DNA of 64,000 nt from an uncultured Dehalococcoidia bacterium (lineage in GTDB: Bacteria > Chloroflexota > Dehalococcoidia > Lucifugimonadales > UBA3495), in NCBI GenBank assembly GCA_958296445.1, contig OY282565.1:62001-126000 (forward strand). The letters run 5' to 3'. Within the stretch, counting starts at the first letter, position 1. Every line of letters starts with the position of its first letter. Both the position numbers and the translations under genes were made by a program. The notes beneath the pieces are model-generated. The model ran no database searches. It was not told where the DNA came from and was given only the letters and a program-made list of their open reading frames with translations. Below, piece after piece: positions 1 to 8,783 of this stretch.

Positions 1-721
1 TTCCCGGCCCCAAGACAGTGGCCGCGAAGCCGAAGGGATGCTCGACCACCTGATTCCCGGCGGTGAGCCCGGCTTGGGCCAGTTGAGCCGCGGTGATGCC
101 GTCGCGTCCGGTAAGTCCGGCGTGCAACGGCTTGGTCATAGTGCCGAAGTTGTGAATCAGCCCCGAGGCCATAGAGCCGGCGATGCCCAGCGTGGTCACC
201 GTCTGCTGCTCGTCCAGCTTCAGCAGCTTGGCGCAGGCGGCGGCGCAGGCCAAGCGGCCAATAACGGCGGTGCTGTGGAAGCCCTTGTCCATCTGCTTGT
301 ACTTGGTGGTATGCTGCAACGCCAGCCCCACCTCGCAGCCGACAACGTATGCCTCCAGCAGATCGCGGCCGGTCGCGCCGGTATGCTCGCCGATGGCGAG
401 AAGCGCCGGGAATATGGCGACGGTCGGATGGCCGAAGCCGCCGAAGTCGTCGTAATCCAGCGCATGGCCCATAGTGCCGTTGGCCAGAGCGGCGTTAGCC
501 AAAGTGCTTTGCCCGCCGCCCGACAGAACCGTGGCCTCCGGGGCCGCCCCCTGTCCTTCGACATAATTCTGGATAATCTGCCCCACCGGCTGAACCGACC
601 CGGCCAGAATCACCCCCAGCAAGTCAAAGCACGACTCGTTGGCAACGCGAATGGCGTCGGGCGGAATGTCCTCATAGCTGGTATTGACAACCCACCGTGC
701 GATGGTCTCGGTAGCACCCAT
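1..721 (-). CDS. MmgE/PrpD family protein (partial, 3' end outside window)
   Basis: The minus-strand frame is open from an ATG at 721 to the window edge, giving about 240 N-terminal residues. It shows family hallmarks: an HALDYDD segment near residue 90, a GFHSTAVIG segment, and a GTMTKPLHAG segment. MmgE/PrpD proteins include 2-methylcitrate dehydratase, cis-aconitate decarboxylase and related (de)hydratases; the substrate cannot be told from this half. The start is supported by an AGGAGG Shine-Dalgarno seven bases upstream. The C-terminal lid domain lies outside the window. In this gene setting (CoA transferase, amidohydrolases nearby) a catabolic carboxylic-acid role is likely, but that is inference. 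Confidence 0.9.
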   Translation of the reverse strand, partial: MGATETIARWVVNTSYEDIPPDAIRVANESCFDLLGVILAGSVQPVGQIIQNYVEGQGAAPEATVLSGGGQSTLANAALANGTMGHALDYDDFGGFGHPTVAIFPALLAIGEHTGATGRDLLEAYVVGCEVGLALQHTTKYKQMDKGFHSTAVIGRLACAAACAKLLKLDEQQTVTTLGIAGSMASGLIHNFGTMTKPLHAGLTGRDGITAAQLAQAGLTAGNQVVEHPFGFAATVLGPG

Positions 722-839
722 TGGCACACCTCCTAATAGCGTTTTTGGCGGTAAAGTTTGGCGATAGCGTTTTGAAGCGGCGCGGCCCCGCTACTTTGCG
801 GGCCATTATATCCGGTTGGCGGGCGGGGGCAAGCGCAGC

Positions 840-1060
840 AGGGGAACAAGGATGAGAGTTCCCCGCATAGGCGGTTCACCTCCGGGAGGTTCAGGATTTT
901 TTTGATTTTCCCGCCATTCAGCACCATTTAGCACCATTTTGGCTTGGCGTCCGGGTTGGGGACGATTTGCGGGGCTGGCCGGTTGTTTGGGTTTCACAGG
1001 TATTATGTTAGAGATGTGTATTCAGGGTTGGCAAGGGCGGAGTGTCAGGAGAATGGCGGA
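840..1060. repeat. Interspersed repeat with Shine-Dalgarno/ATG core
   Basis: Read on the minus strand, this holds a recurrent unit: a run ending in AATCAAAAAAATCCTGAAC, then a CCGGAGG ribosome-binding-like block, then ATGCGGGGAAC. Related copies lie near 7,640-7,820, 8,240-8,700, 19,260-19,600 and, diverged, 27,700-29,400. The part at about 960-1,055 also carries the GGTATTATGTTAGAG ... GGTTGGCAAGGGC tail that follows other copies. No gene is evident between 722 and 1,167. Confidence 0.7.
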
Positions 1061-1167
1061 GCTGATGGCGAAATTGCTGTTGAATCAGCTAAACCTAGCC
1101 CTAGGGAATTTCCCACCCTAACCATCCCCCGGAGGGGAAATTTTGCAATTTTCTCGGAAACGCGCAA

Positions 1168-1794
1168 TCACGCCATCGGGCGCAACGACAAGTCCAGCGG
1201 CGCCGAACTGCGGGAGAGCGCCAACTCGCGGCCGGGGCTGGAGGGCTGTAGGAAAGTAACGGAGTGATAGAAATCATCCAACGCGATAAATGCCCCGTTT
1301 TCCTCGGCCCACCGGCGCATCCGCTGGTTGCACGAATGCGCCCATGACAGGATTTCTATCCTCCAGCCACGGCGGTGCATTCGTTCCAGAGTTCTGTGGA
1401 AGCCGACGCCTTCCTGATAACCTGCGCCGTCCCCGGTCAGTAGCACCACTATGCCGGGGTCGCCGTTGTAATCAAGGGCATCCTCCAGCATCCGCAACTG
1501 CAACACCCTATCCGGCATTTCCTGTTCATCGCGGCCGGGGCTGCCACGGTCGAATAGCTGGACTTCAATCCCATAGCTTTCCAGCCGGTTCCACAACTGC
1601 CGCATTTCAGGAGGCACCGAACCGGCGGCGCAGGCCCGCTCCATTGGGCGGTCGGCATGGGCCAAGCGCAACATATTATCGAAATGTATTCGGACTCGCC
1701 AACGGCCCTCCGGACCTTCATCCATCTCCTCTGCGAATCTCTGCGCTTCGTGAAAAATGTTGGAGTTGTCCCAGTAGATAAAAACCTTGTCCAT
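1168..1794 (-). CDS. NYN-domain (PIN-like) protein
   Basis: A 208-residue protein with the NYN/LabA-DUF88 fold pattern. The first acidic site is IYWDNSN at residues 6-12, a second is LLTGDGAG in the middle, and a third is ALDDFYHS near the C-terminus. NYN domains are predicted metal-dependent RNases related to PIN domains. The start at 1794 (MDKVF) is preferred over an upstream ATG because GGAGG lies eight bases upstream and because the paralogue at 49,350-49,970 begins identically (MEKVF). RNA target and partners are unknown; it sits alone, divergent from the FAD oxidoreductase. Confidence 0.82.
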   Translation of the reverse strand: MDKVFIYWDNSNIFHEAQRFAEEMDEGPEGRWRVRIHFDNMLRLAHADRPMERACAAGSVPPEMRQLWNRLESYGIEVQLFDRGSPGRDEQEMPDRVLQLRMLEDALDYNGDPGIVVLLTGDGAGYQEGVGFHRTLERMHRRGWRIEILSWAHSCNQRMRRWAEENGAFIALDDFYHSVTFLQPSSPGRELALSRSSAPLDLSLRPMA

Positions 1795-1936
1795 AAGAAA
1801 AGCCTCCCCCATTGCGGAAATCGTGAAAATGCCGGATGCCGGGCCCCAAGCAGAACGGCAACCCTGCTTTTCAGTGTATCATAGCCCAATCCTGCCCGTC
1901 CCATTGACGTGGCGGCGCAGCAGAGGAGGCGCAGCG

Positions 1937-3106
1937 ATGGCCGAAACGGCCGATGCCGTCGTAATCGGCGGCGGAGTTATGGGGTGCAGCATACTGTACC
2001 ATCTGGCCGCGCGTGGAATGCCCGATGCCCTGCTGCTGGAGCGCGACGCCCTAGGCAGCGGCTCCACCGGGCGCTCCTCCGGGGCCGTGCGGATGCACTA
2101 CTCCACCGAAGTACACGCCCAAATGGCCTGGCGCAGCCTGCAAGTATTCCGCGACTTCGATAACATCGTAGGCGGACAGTGCGGCTACACCAACACCGGC
2201 TACCTAGTATTCGCCCCGGACGCCGCCGTTGACGGCTTCCGCGCCAACATCGCCCTGCAACAGCGCATCGGCATCAACACCGGCGAAATCAGCCCGGACG
2301 CCGCCGCCGAACTGGCCCCGGGTTTCCGCCTCGACGACTGCGCCGCCATAGCCTGGGAGCCGCTGTCCGGCCACGCTGACCCATCGGGAACCGCCCTAGC
2401 CTACGCTGCCCGCGCCCGCCAACTCGGCGCCCGCGTCCGGCTCCAAACCCCCGCCCAGTCCGTCGAAGTCACCGGCGGACGAGTGACCGCAGTGACCGCC
2501 AACGGGCAGCGCATCGAAACCGGGCGCGTCATCGTCGCCACCGGCCCGTGGAGCCGCCGCTTCCTCCTCGACCACGGCATTGACCTCCCCCTACAGGCCA
2601 CCCGCCACGAAGTCATCCACCTCCGCCGCCCGCCGGAACTCCCCTATCACCCCGGCGCCGGCGACATCGCCAACCTGATCTACTTCCGCCCCGAAGGCTC
2701 CGAGTTGACCCTGATAGGCAACGGCAACCTAGAGGACGACGTAGACGACCCCGAGCTATACGCCCAGCGTCCCACCCAGAGCTTTATCGGCGAAGTCTGG
2801 ACGCGCATCGCCCGGCGCATCCCGGCAATGGCCGGGGCCGAATTCGCCGCAGGCTACGCCGGGCTGTACACCCAGACGCCCGACTCGCATCCCGTCATTG
2901 ACCGGGTAGACGGCATAGACGGGCTGTATATCTGCACCGGCTTCAGCGGCCACGGCTTCAAGCTGTCCCCCGCAGTCGGCCTGCTGGTGGCGGAACTAGT
3001 GCTGGACGGCCAAACCGCCACCATAGACCTATCGCCCCTGCGAATGTCCCGCTTCGCCGAAGGCCGCCTTAACCTCCCAAGCTACGGCTTCCGGGTTCTA
3101 GTGTGA
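1937..3106 (+). CDS. FAD-dependent oxidoreductase, DAO/sarcosine oxidase-like
   Basis: A 389-residue single-domain amine or amino-acid oxidase of the DAO superfamily. A Rossmann FAD motif VIGGGVMGCS is at residues 9-18, a GSGSTGRSSG segment follows near residue 40, and the C-terminal FAD-contact segment GLYICTGFSGHGFKLSP is present. Family members oxidise secondary amines such as sarcosine, dimethylglycine or glycine; the substrate is not predictable here. The start at 1937 is chosen because AGGAGG lies seven bases upstream and the Rossmann motif then falls at the usual N-terminal position; the frame is open further upstream but lacks family sequence. Probably monocistronic, with repeats downstream. 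Confidence 0.88.
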   Translation: MAETADAVVIGGGVMGCSILYHLAARGMPDALLLERDALGSGSTGRSSGAVRMHYSTEVHAQMAWRSLQVFRDFDNIVGGQCGYTNTGYLVFAPDAAVDGFRANIALQQRIGINTGEISPDAAAELAPGFRLDDCAAIAWEPLSGHADPSGTALAYAARARQLGARVRLQTPAQSVEVTGGRVTAVTANGQRIETGRVIVATGPWSRRFLLDHGIDLPLQATRHEVIHLRRPPELPYHPGAGDIANLIYFRPEGSELTLIGNGNLEDDVDDPELYAQRPTQSFIGEVWTRIARRIPAMAGAEFAAGYAGLYTQTPDSHPVIDRVDGIDGLYICTGFSGHGFKLSPAVGLLVAELVLDGQTATIDLSPLRMSRFAEGRLNLPSYGFRVLV

Positions 3107-3400
3107 GCCGCCCGTCATTCCGCCCGCCTATCATTCCGCCCGCCCGTCATTCTGAGCCGCCTATCATCCGTCCACCTGTCATTCTGAGCGTCCCACCTGT
3201 CATTCTGAGCGCAGCGAAGAATCCCCCTGCGTGGCCGGCAAGACCCTTCCATTCCGCCCGCCCGTCATTCCGCCCGCCTATCATTCCGTCCCGCCCGTCA
3301 TTCCGCCCGCCTGTCATTCTGAGCGTCCCACCTGTCATTCTGAGCGCAGCGAAGAATCCCTGCTTGGCCGGCAAGACCCTTCGCTCCGCTCCGGGCAACA
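3107..3400. repeat. Tandem/clustered TGTCATTCTGAGCG-type repeats
   Basis: Many short units of the form CGCCCGTCATTCCGCC, plus two near-identical long units containing CATTCTGAGCGCAGCGAAGA followed by a GGCCGGCAAGACCC tail. The same element recurs across the window (6,321-6,680; 19,866-20,022; 21,529-21,666; 29,700-31,000; 33,300-34,140), in both orientations and always between genes. No coding signal. Confidence 0.85.
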
Positions 3401-3475
3401 AAAGGAAATTTCGCAATCGTCTCAGTTTTCCGCCCACTCTGGGTTTAACAAAAATCCTGCGGTATAATCAGCGTT

Positions 3476-3886
3476 ATGTATGCGCTTCGTTTACTAGGAC
3501 AGGCTTTCCACGGGCTACAGATGCTGGTCAGCGGCTTCTATTTCCAGTGGGCCTTGATTTACGCCCGCTGGGGGCAGACCAGCCGCGCCCTGTGGTATTT
3601 CAACCGCGCCGTGCGCATGAACCGCCGCGGCGACAAGGCATACTACCATCGCGGCCTCCTCTTCGTCGCCGTCGGCCTGCCGGAACGCGCCATCAGCGAT
3701 TTCACCGCCGCCATCCAGAACAACCCCGACAACCTAGATGCCCGGGTCTACCGCAGTCTGATGTACGCTATGACCGGCCGGGACCAGCAGGCCCAGACCG
3801 ACCTAGAGCGGGCCGTCGCCCTAGGCGCCGACCGCGACGCCCTAGAGCAGCAGCTATCCGACACCAGAGCGCGGTCCGGCCTGTAG
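3476..3886 (+). CDS. Small TPR-repeat protein
   Basis: A 136-residue protein with about two to three tetratricopeptide repeats in its centre (AYYHRGLLFVAVGLPERA and the two following helices). The N-terminus is moderately hydrophobic (LLGQAFHGLQMLVSGFYF), so membrane association is possible. TPRs mediate protein-protein contacts; no enzymatic domain is seen. It lies 54 bp ahead of a larger TPR gene on the same strand and they probably form a pair. The ATG at 3476 has no strong Shine-Dalgarno, so the exact start is less sure. Confidence 0.75.
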   Translation: MYALRLLGQAFHGLQMLVSGFYFQWALIYARWGQTSRALWYFNRAVRMNRRGDKAYYHRGLLFVAVGLPERAISDFTAAIQNNPDNLDARVYRSLMYAMTGRDQQAQTDLERAVALGADRDALEQQLSDTRARSGL

Positions 3887-3940
3887 CACACCCCAAAGTT
3901 CCGTTCCCTAACGCAAAATCACTCTGAGGAAAAGCAGCAG

Positions 3941-4672
3941 TTGCCGGACGTTTCCAGCATATTAAAGCGGCTATTGCCCGGGGGCGTAGGCAAGCCCGCA
4001 TCCGAGCGTTGGTATTACTCCGGCGTGCATCATCAGCGGCGCGGGAACCTAGAGGAAGCCGTCCGCGCCTACACCGAAGCGCTCAACCTCGACCCGGAAA
4101 TGGCCCCCGCCTACAACAACCGCAGCGCCGCCTACCTGAACCTAGGCCAGCCCGAACTGTCCATCGCCGACGCCGACGAAGCCATCCGCCGCTCCCCCCG
4201 GGGCGTCGCCGTGGCCTACAACATTCGCGGCAACGCCCATCACGCCCTCGGCCAGCACGACCAGGCCGTGCGCGACCACTCCCAGGCCCTGCGCCTCAAC
4301 TCCCGATTCGCCGCCGCCTACAGCGACCGCGGCGCCTCCCACCGCGCCGCCGGACGGCTGCACGCCGCCATTGACGACTTCAGCCAGGCCATCCGGCTGG
4401 AAAAGCGTTTCCCCGTCCCGTACAACAACCGCGCCGACGCCTACATCGCCACCGGCGCCCTAGACCTAGCCATCCGCGACCTAAACGAAGCCGTCAAACT
4501 GGAACCCACTTTCGCCGTAGCCTACGTAAACCGGGCCACCGCCCGCGCTATGATGGGCCAGCCCGAACAAGCCCAGCGCGACATCAACATCGCCGTCGGC
4601 CTCGGCCTAGAGCGTCGCCCCCTAGAGGATATGCTCAAGCAGATTCGCCCCCGACGCCGCCAAAACTTCTAA
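3941..4672 (+). CDS. TPR-repeat protein
   Basis: A 243-residue protein made almost entirely of tandem 34-residue TPR units (about six), with repeated A-x-Y-x-N-R and G-x-x-x-x-A-I-x-D patterns from residue 25 to 225. No signal peptide or catalytic domain, so it is a scaffold-type protein. The likely start is TTG at 3941, with GAGGA about eleven bases upstream; an ATG start would lose the first TPR. Oddity: the last codons and the stop lie inside the first unit of the downstream 75-bp repeat, so the repeat supplies the C-terminus (RRQNF). Confidence 0.82.
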   Translation: MPDVSSILKRLLPGGVGKPASERWYYSGVHHQRRGNLEEAVRAYTEALNLDPEMAPAYNNRSAAYLNLGQPELSIADADEAIRRSPRGVAVAYNIRGNAHHALGQHDQAVRDHSQALRLNSRFAAAYSDRGASHRAAGRLHAAIDDFSQAIRLEKRFPVPYNNRADAYIATGALDLAIRDLNEAVKLEPTFAVAYVNRATARAMMGQPEQAQRDINIAVGLGLERRPLEDMLKQIRPRRRQNF

Positions 4673-5055
4673 CCCCGAATACAAACCCATCCCTAACCCG
4701 TAGGGGCGCACCGCCGTGCGCCCCCCGTCGCCGCCAAAACTCCTAACCCCGAATACAAACCCATCCCTAACCCGTAGGGGCGCACAGCCGTGCGCCCCCC
4801 CGTCGCCGCCAAAACTCCTAACGCCGAATACAAACCCATCCTTAACCCGTAGGGGCGCACAGCCGTGCGCCCCCCGTCGCCGCCAAAACTCCTAACGCCA
4901 AGTACAAACCCTTCCCCACCCGTAGGGGCGCACAGCCGTGCGCCCCCCGTCGCCGCCAAAAATCCTAACGCCGAATACAAACCCATCCTTAACCCGTAGG
5001 GGCGCACAGCCGTGCGCCCCCCCGTCGCCGCCAAAACTCCTAACCCCGAGTACAC
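4653..5055. repeat. 75-bp tandem repeat with GGGGCGCAC hairpin, five copies
   Basis: Units begin with the GTCGCCGCCAAAACTCCTAA block at 4727, 4802, 4876, 4949 and 5024 (periods 73-75 bp), with a diverged first copy inside the end of the TPR gene. Each unit carries a perfect inverted repeat, GGGGCGCAC-AGCC-GTGCGCCCC. The same hairpin recurs at 29,870-31,210 and near 57,350. It separates the TPR genes from the amidohydrolase and could terminate transcription in both directions. Confidence 0.9.
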
Positions 5056-5078
5056 AATAACATAGGAGAAACCCCGCT

Positions 5079-6320
5079 ATGCCCGGCATCGCCATCAACG
5101 CAACGCGCCTCAACCGCACCCTAGACGAATTAGGCAAATTCGGCGAAACGCCCGACGGAATGAACCGCCTAGCCTTTTCCCCGGCCGACATAGCCAGCCG
5201 CGAATACACCATCGGCCTAATGCGCCAGGCCGGGCTGGAAACCCGCATAGACACCGCCGGCAACATCATCGGACGCCGCGCCGGGGCCGACGACTCCCTG
5301 CCCCCCATCGCCCTAGGCTCCCACACCGACACCGTGCCGCTCGGCGGCAAATACGACGGCGCCCTAGGCGTAATGGGCGCCATCGAAGTAATCAAGACCC
5401 TGGATGAGCAAGGCCATCAAACCCGTCACCCCATAGAAGCAATGGTATTCACCAACGAGGAAGGCACCCGCTTTCACCGCTGGCTAATCGGCAGCCGCGC
5501 AATGGCCGGGCTACTAGAGCCGGAAGACCTAACCGCCATAGACGCCGAGGGCGTCACCCTAGCCCAGCGAATGACCGACATCGGCGGCGACCTGTCGCGG
5601 GCGGACGAAGCCGCCCGGCAGCCCGGCGACCTAGCCGCCTACTTCGAGCTGCACATCGAGCAAGGCCCCTACCTCTACCGCTCCGGCACGCCCATCGGCG
5701 TAGTAACCGGAATCACCGGCCGCGCCGTCTTTGAGCTGGAAATCTCCGGTATGTCCAACCACGCCGGCACCACCCCGATGAACGAGCGCCGCGACGCCCT
5801 AGCCGCCGCCGCCAAACTGGTGGTGCAAATACAAAAAATGGCCGCCGAAGACGAAATCTGCCGCGTCGCCACCACCGGCGCCCTAGACATCCAGCCCAAC
5901 GCCGTCAACGTAATCCCCGGCCGCGCCACCGTAGGCGTAGAATTCCGCGACCTAGATATGGCCGCCCTAGACACCGCCGAGCGCGAACTAACCCGGCTGG
6001 CCCGCCAGGCAGAGCAGCAAGACGGCGTACAAATCGCCATCAACCGCCACCGCTTCACCGACTCGGTGCCTATCGCCCCTACGATGCAGGAATGGGTAGC
6101 CGAAGCCGCCCAACGCGCCGGTTTCGACTCTGAGCGCGTCCCCAGCGGCGCGGGCCACGACGCCCAGGCCATCGCCGCCATCGCCCCCATGGCAATGCTG
6201 TTCGTCCCCAGCGTAGGCGGCATCAGCCACGCCATCGAAGAATACTCCACCCCCGAAGCCTGCGCCAACGGCACCCAAACCCTCCTAGAGCTACTCCTCC
6301 TCGCCGACCAACGCCTATAA
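5079..6320 (+). CDS. Zn-dependent amidohydrolase, N-carbamoyl-L-amino-acid hydrolase/allantoate amidohydrolase family (M20)
   Basis: A 413-residue peptidase-M20-family hydrolase. Expected di-zinc ligands are visible: H82 in GSHTDTVPLGG, D93 in KYDGALGV, E127/E128 in FTNEEGTRF, H192 in LHIEQGPYL and H384 in GISHAIEEY. The HIEQGP motif separates the carbamoylase/allantoate group from ordinary aminoacylases. Reaction: hydrolysis of N-carbamoyl amino acids or ureidoglycine-type amides in the cytoplasm. GGAGA precedes the ATG by about eight bases. Codon use is unusual: I count 12 CTAG tetramers in the gene, mostly from CTA leucine codons. Exact substrate is not decidable. Confidence 0.9.
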   Translation: MPGIAINATRLNRTLDELGKFGETPDGMNRLAFSPADIASREYTIGLMRQAGLETRIDTAGNIIGRRAGADDSLPPIALGSHTDTVPLGGKYDGALGVMGAIEVIKTLDEQGHQTRHPIEAMVFTNEEGTRFHRWLIGSRAMAGLLEPEDLTAIDAEGVTLAQRMTDIGGDLSRADEAARQPGDLAAYFELHIEQGPYLYRSGTPIGVVTGITGRAVFELEISGMSNHAGTTPMNERRDALAAAAKLVVQIQKMAAEDEICRVATTGALDIQPNAVNVIPGRATVGVEFRDLDMAALDTAERELTRLARQAEQQDGVQIAINRHRFTDSVPIAPTMQEWVAEAAQRAGFDSERVPSGAGHDAQAIAAIAPMAMLFVPSVGGISHAIEEYSTPEACANGTQTLLELLLLADQRL

Positions 6321-6780
6321 CCCCGCCCACTGCCCATAACCCCGTCCTTTGCCTGTCATCCCAAGCAAATATCTGTCATTCCGAGCAAATCCTGCCATCC
6401 CAAGCAAATCCTGTCATTCCGAGCAAATATCTGTCATTCTGAGCAAAGCGAAGAATCCCTGCTTAGGCGGTGAGACCCATCCCTTTGCTCATGGTGCCGC
6501 TGTCTGCATCCTAAGCAAATGTCTGTCATCCTAAGCAAATATCTGTCATTCTGAGCAAAGCCTGTCATTCTGAGCAAAGCGAAGAATCTCTGCTAGGGCG
6601 GTGAGACCCTTCCCTTAGCCCATGGTGGCGCAGTCTGTCATTCCGAGCAAATATCTGTCATTCTGAGCAAAGCGAAGAATCCCTGCTTAGAGTAAACCCC
6701 GGAATCCCGCCAATCCTAAAATCCCGAAAATCCTGATTCAGACAGCTAGTGAACCCGCAATCCCGAAAACCCCGATTCAG
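6321..6780. repeat. Cluster of CATTCTGAGCAAAGCGAAGA repeats
   Basis: About 460 bp of short repeats in the space before the CoxG-like gene: several TGTCATTCTGAGCAAA units, two longer units ending in a GGCGGTGAGACCC tail, and near 6,690-6,785 two copies of an AATCCTGATTCAGACA element related to the 63-bp repeats at 36 kb. No gene seen. Confidence 0.8.
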
Positions 6781-6800
6781 ACAACTAAGGAACCGCCATC

Positions 6801-7253
6801 GTGAAACTTAACGGCAACTACGAAATCAACGCCCCGCCCGAAGCCGTCTGGCGAGCACTCACCGAACCCGACTCCCTGCGCGGCTGCATCCCCGGCTGCC
6901 AGCGTATGGAAGACGTAGGCGGCGGCAACTACGAGGCATCCATCAGCGCGGCCCTAGGCCCCATACGCGGCAGCTTCAACGCCAAAGTCGCCATCCTAGA
7001 CTGGAACCCCTATGAATCCTACCGGATGGCAGTATCGGCCAACGGCCCAACGGGTTTCGTCAACGGCGAAGCCCTAGTAACCCTAACCCCCAACGGCCCC
7101 GCCACCACCGTCCGCGTAGAGGGCAACGGCCAAGCCGGCGGCCTACTAGCCCGCGTAGGCCAACGAATGATGGAAAACGTATCCCGCAATATGATGGACA
7201 ACTTCTTCAACTGCCTAGCCAAATCCGCCACCGCCACCCCCGCCGACTGCTAG
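6801..7253 (+). CDS. CoxG-like SRPBCC protein
   Basis: A 150-residue protein of the SRPBCC/Bet v1 fold, closest in pattern to CoxG (carbon monoxide dehydrogenase subunit G): N-terminal GNYEINAPPEAVWRALTEP, then a CIPGCQ segment, a GPIRGSF strand and the C-terminal helix with MMENVSRNMMDNFF. In CO-dehydrogenase operons CoxG helps membrane anchoring, but no coxMSL genes are here, so function is open; such proteins also occur alone. The start is a GTG at 6801 with AAGGA upstream. Its 3' end is duplicated as a remnant at 7,847-7,918. Confidence 0.8.
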   Translation: MKLNGNYEINAPPEAVWRALTEPDSLRGCIPGCQRMEDVGGGNYEASISAALGPIRGSFNAKVAILDWNPYESYRMAVSANGPTGFVNGEALVTLTPNGPATTVRVEGNGQAGGLLARVGQRMMENVSRNMMDNFFNCLAKSATATPADC

Positions 7254-8760
7254 AATCCGCCCAGCACCCGGCCAATCGCTAAAATCCGCCCAGCACCCGG
7301 CCAGCCAACCGACCAACCACTGGAATCCACCCGGAACCCGGCCAGCCAACCGGCCAACCACTGGAATCCACCCGGAACCCGGCCTGACAACCGCCGGAAC
7401 CCACCCGGAACCCGGCCCGCCAACCGCCGGAACCCGGCCCGCCACCTACACCGTCATTCCCGCGAAAGCGGGAATCCAGCAGGCCGATTGGATGCGAACA
7501 GCGACAAATGACGCAGGGTTGCCCCCCAACATTCAAGAAAACCACAAAATCCCCTCCCCCTCCGGGGGAGGGTTAGGGTGGGGGCGTCCCCATACCCCAT
7601 CCCCCTAAAACTCCTGACACTTACCCCTTGCCAACCCCGAATGCACCCCCCTAACATAATACCTAGTAAAACCCAAACAACAACCGGGCCAGCCCGCAAA
7701 CCGTCCCCAACCCGCCCGCCAAGCCAAAATGTCCGAAATTGTCCGAAATTGTCCGGGAAATCAAAAAAATCCTGCCCCCCCCGGAGGCGAACCCCCTATG
7801 CGGGAACCCCAATCCCTACACCGCAAACCAGCCCTGCCCCTGGCTTATGATCGACAACTTTTTCAACTGCCTAGCCGAGTCCGCCACCGCCGCCACCAAT
7901 GCCCCAGCCGACTGCTGAAACCCACCAGAACCCGGCCCGCCACCTACACCGTCATTCCCGCGAAAGCGGGAATCCAGCAGGCCGATTGGATGCGAACAAC
8001 GATAGCAAATTTAAGCCTCTATATCCCCGCGCCAACGGGAATGACGCAAGGTTGCCCCCCAACATTCAAGAAAACCACAAAATCCCCTCCCCCTCCGGGG
8101 GAGGGTTAGGGTGGGGGCGTCCCCCGTCTCCCTTACCCAATCCAACAGCAATTCAGCCGGAAAATCCAGCCGCCCCCATTCCTATGACACTTACCTCTTG
8201 CCAACCCCGAATGCACCCCCCTAACATAATACCTGTAAAGCCCAAACAACAACCGGGCCAGCCCGCAAACCGTCACCACCCGCCCGCCAAGCCAAAAATG
8301 ACTGAAAATGGTAGGAAATGGGGGGAAATCAAAAAAATCCTGAACCCCCCGGAGGCGAACCCCCTATGCTGGAACCCCAAGCCCTTCCGCAGACCTGTAA
8401 AGCCCAAACAACAACCGGCCAGCCCGCAAACCGTCCCCACCCGCCCGCCAAGCCAAAATGTCCAGAAATGTCCGATAAATCAAAAAAAATCCTGCCCCCC
8501 CGGAGGCGAACCCCCTATGCGGGAACCCCAATCCCTTCCGCAGACCTGTAAAGCCCAAACAACAACCGCCCAGCCCACCAACCGCCCCCAACCCGCCCAC
8601 CAAGCCAAAAATGACTGAAAATGGGAGGAAATGGGAGGGAAATCAAAAAAAATCCTGAACCCCCCGGAGATGAACCGCCTATGCGGAAACTCCAACCCCC
8701 CCGGCGGCAGCGGGAATTTCGCCATCGTCTAAACATTCGCTCAAGTAAAAGACGCCACGC
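7254..8760. repeat. 1.5-kb intergenic block of duplicated repeats
   Basis: It contains a degenerate AACCCGGCC-rich tandem (7,254-7,450) and an element with GTCATTCCCGCGAAAGCGGG followed by CCCTCCGGGGGAGGGTTAGG at 7,450-7,590. That element is repeated at 7,950-8,125. Four copies of the AATCAAAAAAATCCTG ... CCGGAGG ... ATG(C) element lie at about 7,740-7,820, 8,320-8,390, 8,470-8,550 and 8,640-8,700. The order (CoxG end, GTCATTCCCGCG element, SD/ATG element) occurs twice, so a roughly 650-bp segment was duplicated in tandem. Confidence 0.85.
7847..7918 (+). pseudogene. Remnant of the CoxG-like gene 3' end
   Basis: An in-frame 23-codon stretch, ATG to TGA, reads IDNFFNCLAESATAA then TNAPADC. 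It matches the last codons of the CoxG-like gene (MDNFFNCLAKSATATPADC). It is followed by the same downstream repeats as the intact gene, so it is the truncated product of a tandem duplication, not an independent gene. Confidence 0.85.
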
Positions 8761-8783
8761 GCAATATAACTAAGGAGTTTCCG

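Noticed and set aside
3107..3400. Insertion sequence or transposon
   Set aside because: No transposase frame, terminal inverted repeats or target duplications found here or in other repeat blocks.
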